Positions 33,198 through 42,724 of a DNA stretch of 64,000 nt are shown here, in pieces (within the stretch, counting starts at the first letter, position 1; each line of letters opens with the position of its first letter). A program made the position numbers and the translations under genes. The notes beneath the pieces are model-generated. The model made no database searches. It was given only the letters and a program-made list of their open reading frames with translations, and had not been told where the DNA came from. Where the stretch lies: NCBI RefSeq assembly GCF_963678635.1, contig NC_087064.1, positions 42,251,165 through 42,315,164 on the forward strand. Direction: 5' to 3'. This DNA comes from Symsagittifera roscoffensis. Its lineage: Eukaryota > Xenacoelomorpha > Acoela > Convolutidae.

Positions 33198-34442
33198 CTA
33201 TACGATAGAGAAAAACACTTCTGTGAACTGCTCGAAAGATATGTTGATCCACCCGCTTCTGTTCGTGTCAAATGTCTGGAAGTTCTTGGTAATATTATCC
33301 AGTAGAACACATACGCGAATGAAGTTGTCGAATGAGACTTCATTCTTGGGCCTGGTGGTGAATCGGACCATTATCAGGTTGTAGAACCTGTCCGACAGTC
33401 GGTAGCCAAAGTTGGTCAACGCTGTTTTCAACTCGTGGAAGTTGATGCTTCCCGATCTGAAAACAAGAATATTTTAAGTCGCATATACACTTAATTTAGA
33501 CAGTTCCAATCTCCGATTGATTCATACATTTTAAAAAAGCCTTAAGTTTTCATTCTGAGTGGGAAAGAACAATGGCTTAGGGTGTTTTTTTTTGTCTTCG
33601 CGATCTTATATACCTCAAAGAACTTTCGTACAATGCCGATTGTGCTCTTTTCTAAAAAAAACTATTGGTCTCAATTCGGAGATATGTCAAAAAGTAGCCT
33701 GCTTCAAGGAAAACTGGTCAAAACTTTGCTGTTCAGACCCACCGTTAGTGAACAGTGGAGTGGATAAAATGACATCTTCATTTATAGGACGAACTACTTT
33801 TGCAACGATAACTGTGGACAAAATCTTCTCTGCTACTTGGACAGCAACCTAATTTCTTTATCAAGTTCTTTTTATCAATTCAAAGAGCACATTATGAGCG
33901 TACGTGTGCCTTTTGTTAGAACTGATGGATTAATCAAAACTTTTTCTTTCTTTAACGAAATTGCTCTCAATTCCATAATTTCATTCCATTATTTACAACG
34001 CTTTTAAGGAAAGAATACATCCTCAAACGAGAACACCTCATTTGATAACGTTGCTATGGTTTTCAAAGGATTTCGAATTACTTCATAGTTTAATTGTCGT
34101 CTTTCAGTTCGAGCAACCCACTCGAAATGGAACTCACCGATCTCTGTCGTACGCCATGAAAGTATTCCTCCACTGGTTCACAAAATCAAACAGCCTCACA
34201 AACTCGTCATAGGTGATCTGTCCCGAGTGGTCCTGGTCGAACAGATTCATGAGTATCTGCACAGTCTCAATATTGAAGTCAGTCTGTCCATTTGAGAGCG
34301 CCCTCTGAAGTTCACTCGGGTTTATTTTACCCGACCTGTCCACGTCCACAGCACTAAACCACGCCCACAGATCTGGTCGAGGCTGTGCAGGGGGAGGGTA
34401 GTAGCCCCCTGGATTCTGCTGAGGCGGTGGTTGCTGGTACAT
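33198..34442 (-). CDS. PDCD6: Penta-EF-hand calcium-binding protein, ALG-2/PDCD6 type
   Basis: There are two coding exons, 34442-34138 and 33456-33198, with a 681 bp GT/AG intron splitting an arginine codon (residue 102). The product is 187 residues, close to the 191 of human ALG-2. A Pro/Gln/Tyr-rich N-terminus (residues 1-22) precedes five EF-hand loops. EF1 is DVDRSGKINPSE (33-44), EF2 is DQDHSGQITYDE (69-80), and EF3 is DRDRSGSINFHE (99-110). EF4 is degenerate and EF5 is DTNRSGWINISF. The C-terminus FFSIV matches ALG-2. Family members are cytosolic Ca2+ sensors that bind ALIX, Sec31 and ESCRT-linked partners at endosomes and ER exit sites. The ATG at 34442 gives the family-like N-terminus. 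A TTTTTCAG acceptor about 22 bp upstream suggests a 5' UTR intron or trans-splicing. Peflin or sorcin identity is less likely because the N-terminus is short and the C-terminus is ALG-2-like. Confidence 0.92.
33457..34137 (-). other. Intron of the PDCD6-like gene
   Basis: The donor GTGAGT is at 34137 downward, and the acceptor TTTTCAG ends at 33457. The intron includes T-rich stretches and, near 33820-33850, a 'ctctgctacttgg.cag.aacc' block. That block also occurs at 35278-35300 next to a family R1 copy, so part of it is repeat-derived. Confidence 0.85.
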
Positions 34443-34456
34443 TATAATTGTGCTAT

Positions 34457-34466
34457 TATTAGTTCT
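34457..34466 (-). promoter_or_regulatory. Candidate 3' splice acceptor upstream of the PDCD6-like start codon
   Basis: On the minus strand TTTTTCAG precedes AACTAATAATAGC and the ATG at 34442. It could close an intron in the 5' UTR. Alternatively it could be an acceptor for spliced-leader trans-splicing if the organism uses it. Confidence 0.45.
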
Positions 34467-34529
34467 GAAAAAGATTATAAATTTAACATCGCCAACAAAC
34501 ACTTGGAAACGAGTCACAGAACGCAAGTA

Positions 34530-34870
34530 AACAGAAAAAAACACTGAGTTGTTTTTTTTTGAAAAATTCTCAAATTTCAAACAAAAACCTGGCTGGCCAA
34601 CAGACAGTTGAAAAGGATCCAATTTTTGTATTTTGATCTTTGAATGTCTAGCCCAATTTATGATTGACACTTCTGTGATAAAATTAAACCCATGTGGAAA
34701 AACTGAATCAACAGATAGAATTTTTATTTCGCTGGGAAATCTGAAAATCAAATTTTCGAATCTAAAATTCGATCACGTTTTTTGTGACCTTTAAACTTTT
34801 GCTGTTCGATACTGGAGTTTTCCTTTCTTTTAACAAAACAAACGAACAGCTTTTCAGTCGTGATTCGGTC
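34530..34870. repeat. Dispersed repeat family H, copy 2
   Basis: It has the same ordered blocks as 31480-31830, including 'tatttcgctgggaaatctg', 'gatcacgttttttgtgacc' and a 'gatactggagttttcctttc' block. It lies immediately upstream of the PDCD6-like start region and therefore in its promoter or first intron. Confidence 0.6.
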
Positions 34871-35300
34871 GACATTTAAAAATTAAGAATATTTTCGAGA
34901 AAAACCGTTTTGAAATTTTTGATTTTGGTCTAATTTAGAGCTAATAAGTTGACCGTGTAGGCTTACAATAGCTTATTTAAGCTTAATTTAAGCCGTGAAA
35001 ACTTAGTTTTACTCATGTGGAGGTATTTTTTGGAGTTTTTCAGCGCAATTTTGGGAATCAAAAACTTGAAAGTTAAAAACATAACTGGAAAAAAAATTTT
35101 AAAATTTTTTTTTGTCATGTTTATTCAAAAAACTGATTTCCAACTGACCTTTTTTACTATGACTTTGATATGCTAATTTATTTTTTTCCTTCAGATCTCT
35201 TATCATTACATTCAGAAAAAAAACGACACCAAATTGAAAAAATTTTTTTTGCCTTTTTTAACACTGGTCGGAACAATCTGTGCTACTTGCACAGTAACCG
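34850..35300. repeat. Dispersed repeat family R1, copy 3
   Basis: Its 'gtcgtgattcgg', 'gttttgaaatttttgatttt' and 'aaaaaacgacacc' blocks follow the order of the copies at 540 and 12700. It is directly joined to a family H copy, so R1 and H may be two parts of one larger element. Confidence 0.5.
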
Positions 35301-35933
35301 GCTATCCTTGTTTCCTTTTAGCAATTACCTGTTCATGAACACCTTTTATGTCAAAAATCGGGGCTTAAAAATAGCATTTAGGCGCTAAATGAAACGGTTA
35401 ATTCAAGGTTATCAAATGCTTGTTTAACTCAAGATTCAAATCAACTGCTCGTTAGAAACTGCATTCCCTTCGTTCTCGCCTTGTGAAACCGAGTTTTTTG
35501 TTCAATCACAAAATCAAGCAAAACTGCATAGAAGCAGGAAATAGAAGTAACCAAATTCAAATCGGCGCAAACTGATTGGACGCCACCTTTCATACATAAA
35601 CATAAATTATGTAGGCTCCTTCTACATCTATACCAACGCTTTTTTAAACAAATTCCCATTTTCAACCTTTTTGTTATCGAAGAAAAATATTATCAGTTTG
35701 CAAGCTAATTTTTATTCTTTGCACTCATTTATGTTACCTGCAAAACTGGATTCGATAACAAAAGTGAAAAAGCTACAATCTAATTTAAAACCACTCACCC
35801 TATTTATCCTGATATTCCAATTATGCTGTTGTTCGATTGCGACTTCTCAACTTAGACTACCCGCTTTAATACTTCCTTTTCCGTTTTAGCATCCCTTCCA
35901 TATTTCCTTAATTGGCAAGAGAAAGCTGAAAAA

Positions 35934-37396
35934 ATGTCAGGACCTACCATCAGCAGCAGCATTGATCAGAAACTTCATTTGAACCAAAACAAACTCTATA
36001 ATCGAGCTCCGATGACAACATTTTTGGACTTCAATGAGACTGAATGCTTTGTGGTCTCACATTGCTACGCTTTGCTCGCAATATTCGGCTCGGCAATTAA
36101 CCTAACAGTGGCTGTCGTACTTTTGACAAAACTTCGCAGCGCTGTGCCGAGAAACGCGTCAGACGTTCTGATAGTTATGCTGGCGCTAATTTGCTTCCTA
36201 GCATGTATCGTTCTTTTTCCAATGGAGGCCGGCAACTGCAACGACAATGAAAGTGATTTCGTCTTCTGGTATACATTTTTCCTCGAGATCTCCTCAACTA
36301 TAGCTATGCTGTCAATCGCTGTCAACAGGTACTTAAGTTTCGTTCCGTTAAAAATTCCATAAGTTGATTGCGAGCAACGGTAAAAGAGTAGGATGATTCG
36401 CAAAGAAATATATTCATTCATGTTAAGAAGCTTTAGAAAATAAGCACTGACTCTAATGCTTCATCTATAGTGATCCATGACCATAATGATTCAACAAAAT
36501 GAACATTAGGATTCTTCAAATTTAGGTACATTCTCATCTGTCATGTGGCTTCACGATTCGAATTCACCTTCAAAACAGCCATAGCTGTTTCTATCTCCAA
36601 CCTCGCTGTCTCCGTCATCTTCTCAACCTTGGCGACTCACTTCGATCGTCTAGCCATGCTAGTTTATATCTCAATCATCGTTCTAATTCTCATCGGCATG
36701 ACTATACTGTACACTCTCAGTTACTCTGAACTTAGCCGACGAGCCAAGAGATCCCGACACCGAAGTGTACACCTCAGCATTCGACCAGAGACAACTGACC
36801 TTCAGTCCCCGAATGCAGTCGAAGCTCAGAGCAATCGGGCTGTTGGACTCTCGGTTCCTGTGATTAACATCGAACCGCTGACTCCTTCTAATGACCCTGA
36901 TAAGCCGGTTGCAGCTCCCGTGGACGATGGAAAAATCCAAGGCCCAGAATTAGAAAAAGTCGCAGCCGGTATGAAGCTGGATCTCAAAGACTCTCAAATG
37001 GAGAACTCGCGTGGACGACTTATCAATACTGCCAACTCAGGTTCAGAGAACAGAACTCAATTAAAAGAGAATAAATCGCAAGCAGCACATAAGAGTCAGA
37101 TGGAGCTCATGAGAGTCAGATCCGCTAAAGTCTTCGCCACAATCACTGCTGTCTATATTGTATGTTTCCTTCCCTGCGTAATTCTCACAGTCATCGTCTT
37201 TGGGTACGGTGAAGAGTTTATAATGACGCCCAAACCAAAACTGGTCGAAATCATTATGCGCTATGGCAACTCGGTGTTCAATTTTAATTTCATCATTATG
37301 CCAGTGATCTACGTCAGTCTCAGCCCGCAATTCTCAAAAGACTTCAAGCAATTTGCAAATGAAATGAGATCGAAAACTTTCAAAATTCTATATTAA
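35934..37396 (+). CDS. Class A (rhodopsin-like) G-protein-coupled receptor, orphan
   Basis: Exon 1 (35934-36328) and exon 2 (36526-37396) are joined across a 197 bp GT/AG intron and give 421 residues. A predicted N-glycosylation site (NETE, 34-37) precedes TM1 (about 44-66). TM2 is 77-95, TM3 109-133 and TM4 147-168. TM5 is 175-198, TM6 332-358 and TM7 376-399. TM3 ends in NRY (131-133), the DRY box with Asn for Asp. TM6 carries CFLP (345-348) and TM7 carries MPVIY (390-394) instead of NPxxY. TM2 lacks the usual sodium-site Asp. The loop between TM4 and TM5 is very short and has no Cys, so the usual extracellular disulfide is missing. The third intracellular loop is long (about 130 residues), polar and probably unstructured. 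The intron falls exactly in the NRY box. The ligand is unknown. A Kozak-like 'gaaaaaatgtc' precedes the ATG. Confidence 0.88.
36329..36525 (+). other. Intron of the receptor gene
   Basis: The donor is AACAG|GTACTT and the acceptor AAATTTAG|GTACATT. The join restores NRY followed by ILIC, the expected TM3-loop sequence, without changing the frame. Reading through the intron would hit a stop at 36360. Confidence 0.88.
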
Positions 37397-37541
37397 AACT
37401 AGATCATAATTAATGTTGAATGCTTCCAAAACGACAAACTTTCAATGTTTAAATTTATGTTTCTTTCCCTATTTTCTTTAAAGAAGTAAAATTATCGATC
37501 TACTTTAGAAATTCTCGAGAAAAAGATCACTGCAGGTTACC

Positions 37542-37547
37542 AATAAA
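37542..37547 (+). terminator. Candidate polyadenylation signal of the receptor gene
   Basis: AATAAA lies about 146 bp after the receptor stop codon on the same strand. It is the first good match found downstream. Confidence 0.5.
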
Positions 37548-37559
37548 GAAGCAAGTTTA

Positions 37560-39390
37560 AGATCAAATAACAGGCGGCTTCAGCAGTAGTGGATTTAGGC
37601 GGTCGAAGGACGTAACTCCCCCTCTAAGGAAATCGACAATCACCATCCAAAAATCTCTAACTATTTTACCCATTCATTTTTCTAGCGGCCTCTATCTCCG
37701 TTTAAGCCATTATCATATATAACCAAAGGGGAACGCTCACTGGAAACATTGCATTTTATATTGAAATCTGGTGAAAAACCCACATGGGAATTTAGCAATA
37801 TTTTTTTCAGGGCCCTTTCTATATTTTTTGATAGGAACAAGTTATGTTACCGGTCTCAGGAGCATTTTCAACTGAAAAATTAATGCTCGCTTTTTGGTGA
37901 CCGAAATAACTCGCATACTTAAGGGAATATTTAAAAAGAGGCGAAGCGGAGCGCACCATTAGCGGTACTAAACAAACATAACATTGCAAGCTAGCAGACA
38001 GATAATGAAAAGAAAGCCACTAAATCGAAAAAAAAATCAGAAATCGAATTTTGTCTCAAATGATGTTCAAATTACGTCCAAAAATACAACCACTGTCGTT
38101 AAATAATTTTCAATGCGTTCATCGATTAGCACCACGAGCATTCAAGAGCAGACAATTCTTGGATAAACGCCCGTCGGGCCGAAAACAAAAAAAATGTGAT
38201 CAAGAAAAGCTTCAAGTTTTACGCCCTTCCCCTTCGGAAACACAGATGGACAAATACAATCTCTTTTAGGAGACAAGACCAATAATATATATAAGCGGAA
38301 ACCCCTTAGGCCGAATTATTTTTTCAAGCAAAAAAAAATGAAATTATACCAGTCAGAGTCAATAAATTTAAAAAATAAGAGAAATGAATCAGAAATGCTT
38401 TCAACAAAAATAACTTATAGTACAAAAAAGATCAGTGATGTGTCAGCAAAGCTGAAAAACATCAGCAGACATAAGATAGGCGGGTTATTTTTTTCAATTT
38501 GAATATTTTCAATTAAAACAAAACCGTTTCTGACAGGAATCGAATCAAGGTTTTTAGTCGCCCAGGCATAGTCGTTACCTTTAAACAAAAGGAGACAGAG
38601 AAAATCGTGTAATTTGAATTTATTAGACATACGCCAAGCAGAACGTCGCATCACTTGCGACGCAATAGAAAAATAGCATTGCAAGCAGACAAAAAATGAA
38701 ACAAAAGCCAAGAAACTTTTAAAATGTTGTCTCGAATGATTTTTAATTTGAGGAAAATTCAACCAGCAGTACAACCACCGGCATGAAAAAAGTTTTCAGA
38801 CACATTTATCGAGCGTCAAAGAAGCCGGCAAAACTTGGGTTAACTCCAGTTGAACTTGAAACAAGAATGTTGTAATGAAAAAACATTGAGCTCTAAAGTA
38901 CTATTAGCCTAAATTTTTACCACCTCCGGAAACGCAAATAAAAAAGACTGTTTTTCCTTTCAAATGACACAAAATTACATCACGAAGCCGATATATCCAT
39001 ATAATCCGAATAAAGCTTTTGAGCGACAAAAAACAAAAGGAATTAATTAGAATTAAAAGCCGATTTACGGAGTTAGTTGATTTACAAATTACAGGAGTAA
39101 ATCGAAAACACAACACTACCATTTACTATAAAAACTCCTTACAGCACAAAAAACTTCGTGATGTGTCAACAAAGCTGAGAAAACATAATCAGAAAAACGA
39201 TGAATAATTTCGTTAAACAAGCTGTTAACCAGAAAAAAATCAATACTCCAATTTGACAACGCTTGCTAATTGCAAACGTAATCAACCAAGCTGCCAAACG
39301 ATTCAAATTAATTTGTTAAACTAGATTTTAACCCTAAGAAGTATCTTCCAAATTGATATCGCTTGCTAATTAGAACATAGTCTCGCATGA
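37560..39390. other. Intergenic DNA with repeat scraps
   Basis: At 37590-37640 'ggatttaggcgg' and 'ctccccctctaagg' may be a worn family G piece. At 37937 'aggcgaagcggagc' also occurs at 40925 ('aggcgaagcggagcttcgc'), where it can fold back on itself. No gene is supported. Confidence 0.35.
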
Positions 39391-39399
39391 AAGTTGGAA

Positions 39400-39680
39400 A
39401 AGTGTCAATGAACGCAAGTAAACAGAAAAAAGACTTGTACCAAATTTCGACTGATACCAAATTGTACCAAACTATGATTGATACTTTTTCGCGTAAAATA
39501 ACCCAATATGAGAAATTGGATTAGCAAGTAATTTTTTTTATTTAGCTGAAAGTTAAACTCTTCTTTCTAAACTTGAAGTCGATCACGTTTTTTGTGCACT
39601 TAGCATTTTCGCTATTCGATAGTGGAGTTTGCCTTCTTTTTAACAAAGGAAATGAATTGAACTTTAAAATAACTTTATAT
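39400..39680. repeat. Dispersed repeat family H, copy 3
   Basis: It contains the 'gagaaattggattagcaag', 'gatcacgttttttgtgcac' and 'cgatagtggagtttgccttc' blocks in the same order as the copies at 31480 and 34530. Confidence 0.6.
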
Positions 39681-41685
39681 CAAACAAAAACAATTTGTTA
39701 AGTTCATACCATTGACAAAGCATATTTATATTCCATCACTGAACACTCAAACCACTTACTTACAACATGAAATCATTCACACGTAAAGAATACTGTATAA
39801 ATATCTTAAAAGCGCAAAAAAAAACAAATGCATTACGCTTAATTAAGATGGGACTTTGATAGGATTGTTACAGTAAATTAGGCATAAAGAAGAAAACTCA
39901 GATACTCCTCTTCATATGAGCACCCAAGTGACAGAATGAACAGACGCACCCAAGGGCGAGCTGATTATTTTCCTATGATGACCTCAGTTTTTCATTCGCA
40001 GATGTTCTAATTTCGCTCTGATACATCATGAGCCTTCCGCTAATTTGTCAAATTGACTGAACTGCTAGGAAAATAGACATTACCATGAAATTAAAATATG
40101 CTTCCGCTATTATCAAATAAATCTCAAAAAGGCAAAAAATGAATACGAAACTAAATAACCCAAGATTGACTTCTGAAAAACACCAAAATTACCCCTAAAA
40201 CCGTGCACTCCAAAACTTTGGATAAAACCGTAAGTAAGAGATTTGGCGAATATTTCAGAGTGGGTTTAAACATTTCAGTTTATCGAAAATTCTTTGTTTT
40301 AACAATTGAAACGAAAAAAGGCCTTTTAACTAAATAAAACAGGAGTTTCCTATCACTTAAACCAAATTTTTGTTATTCGAACCGAAATGACAGTTCGATG
40401 ACACACTTTATAAGAACATCCACGAAGTAACAAGACCATTTCAATCATAAGCTACTTCAAAACTATTTATGGAAGGAAAACATTCACTTTTCGTTCAATA
40501 AGCCATTATTTATCTTATTTTAAACAAGTTTTGTTGCCTTTTCTGTAATTTATTGTAATACATATACTCGTTTTTAACATCCCAAATAGGTCAATTGTAG
40601 TCCCATTTTTTTGAAAGTCTTATTAACGGGGGATCATCAAAATTATAAATAGAATAAGTAGTGTTGATTCTATTTCGATTTCTAGATCATCATCTGTAAG
40701 GAAGAATGAAAAACAGAGAAATGGACAAAACAGCCTATCTCATCCGAGGACCTCTCAACCTATTTAAGTCTAAGTCAAAAACTAGTAATCGTGAAAAAAC
40801 TTTAGTAATCGCAGATTGGAAACAATTCATTATTACTGTTCCGGCTATAGAAAATGCCGAGGCACTCAGTCTTTGGGAGTGCTTTATTTTTTAACACAAA
40901 ATCAGCTACCACAAAAAATAATAGAGGCGAAGCGGAGCTTCGCATCACTGGCGATACAATACAAATATATAAAAGACTATAAGAAATTTCAAAATTTTAC
41001 CCAGTCTCGAGAAAAACCGGTTCAAAAAATTTACTCGTCTCATAAAGAAAAATTCTCCTTTAGAAAAGGAAAACGTAGTTTTCTCCAGGAAAACTAGTTT
41101 TGGAAGCTTCATTTAGCATTTCCTGGACAATAAATAGATTTTCAAAATGTATGCGCCAGCTCTTAATTGGTACTAAACTTTTACCACAGTGAACAAATTT
41201 GTTAATGAAAACGGTGATCTTTTATAATCGCTGTCAACATTTTCAATTTCAAAAAGACAAATTCGGTTTAGCAATTAATATAGTTTAGTTTATGAGGATT
41301 TATGTTATAAGAAACCTCCTGCTTATTGATCCATATGTAAAAATGGTATTCCCAAAAATTATTGAAAGGCTAAGCTTAAAAACGTGATTTTTTTCTTCGG
41401 AATTCGAAACTTTCAAAATAATCATTGAAAAGTTTATCTTGGGTTTTCTTTTTAAAACTTTTGCAGCTTAAATTCTATTTGGTTTCAAATTTTGAATTTT
41501 TTTCTCTATCACAATCTAAGAGTTATTGGCTGACCAAAATAAATTTTGTTGTTTTCATGAATTCATTTTTTTTATCTTTTCACCTGAGCAAAAAACAATC
41601 ATCACGTTGTCGCACAATCGAATATTAAAAAAATTAATTGGAACATAAATTTGTAAACTATCGTTTTGGTGCGACTGCTGAAACT
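39680..41685. other. AT-rich intergenic DNA
   Basis: No gene was recognised. Short frames at 40706, 40816 and 41425 lack family signatures. Confidence 0.4.
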
Positions 41686-41689
41686 GGGG

Positions 41690-41820
41690 AAAAATGTATT
41701 CAAGTTGTTCGGCCAAAAATGGATTTCTTAAAAAGTACCAGAAGGGGGACCCTTTGGGTCGGTTGGGAGTTGAAACCCTGAGGAGGGGGCGTCCGCCATC
41801 TTTCTAAATTCTCCCCTGTT
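41690..41820 (+). repeat. Family G repeat, partial copy 7
   Basis: It retains the 'cggccaaaaatgg.tttcttaaaaagtacc' block, the 'ccctttgggtcgg' block and 'gggggcgtccgcca'. It ends 'aaattctcccctg', a worn form of the family end. Confidence 0.55.
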
Positions 41821-41829
41821 CGAGTGCGT

Positions 41830-42700
41830 CAGCAGTTTTTTCCACCTAAAACAGATATCTAAAACTATGTTTAGAATGGGTTGTGAGTTTATGTCCGGGG
41901 TGGCTCACTCAGAGTAATTTAAGAAAAGGTACACCGTCTATTCGTCACGCTATTTTATTTTCGCCCGGATAAACTCGTGCAACTTCTTAATCTAAAACCG
42001 ATCTTAATCTTACTCTTATACCTCCTAGTCTCAATAGATCAAGTGCATACTGGTATTTGTAAGATGAGATATCAGGAACTGTTCTGAAGGAGAACGACTG
42101 TTTGCTGAATTATATTTATTCTTATCTGTTGCTGAAACTATGAATAGTTTCAGCTATACAATTTTTACTAAGTATTAGTTATGGATCATGATTGGTTATT
42201 TAGAAATACTTTACAGAGATAGTTTCATCAAAATTATAATTGGAAATAAATACTAGTTTTAAACTGGTTCCATCCATCCGGGGCTTAGAGAGTTTTAAGT
42301 TTTAATGTTTACTGTAGTGAAGGAAGGATTCTTAGACTAGATTCGTTTTGAGCAGTGGCTGCGTGAATGAGGAGAAAGAAACAGTTGTTCGTGTTGTGGA
42401 GTAGTTGTCTTCATGGAGAGAAGGTGTACCGTCGTTCGTTTTTCAGAAACGGTCTCGTGTATTTGGGATTGTGTTGAGTGATCGTGTTAGGGTTTCAGAT
42501 TTATGCAATGATGTGTTGATTTCGTTAAAATCGAGCGAGACTACGTGCACTCTCAATTATTCATCGAATGGCGAGGAGGAGTTTGACTTCTCTGTGTGAA
42601 GCGCCAAGTAACTAGGATTTGTATGTGAGTTCAACAACGAGTTGCGAGTTGGCTATTATTCTTCTTCAATGAGTGCCTTTGCTGCGACGTTGGGTCCATA
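41830..42700. other. Unassigned flank of the LINE insertion
   Basis: It is GC-richer and G/T-rich on the plus strand from about 42260 on, with a 64-codon frame at 42405-42599 that has no recognisable family. The sequence continues on the other side of the inserted retrotransposon at 46500. Together they once formed one uninterrupted region of unknown nature. Confidence 0.35.
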
Positions 42701-42713
42701 CTTTAAATCTTGT
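42701..42713. repeat. Target-site duplication, 3' side of the non-LTR element
   Basis: The sequence ctttaaatcttgt here equals 46487-46499 on the other side of the element. The last two bases could also belong to the (TTG) run, so the duplication is 11-13 bp. Confidence 0.85.
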
Positions 42714-42724
42714 TGTTGTTGTTG
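42712..42724 (-). repeat. (CAA)n 3' tail of the retrotransposon
   Basis: On the minus strand the stop TAA is followed by four to five CAA units and then by the target-site copy. The tail is the element terminus. Confidence 0.8.

Noticed and set aside
38520-38600. Second tRNA-like B box (GATTCGATTCC, minus strand)
   Set aside because: The rest of the cloverleaf does not form. It is a possible SINE scrap at best.
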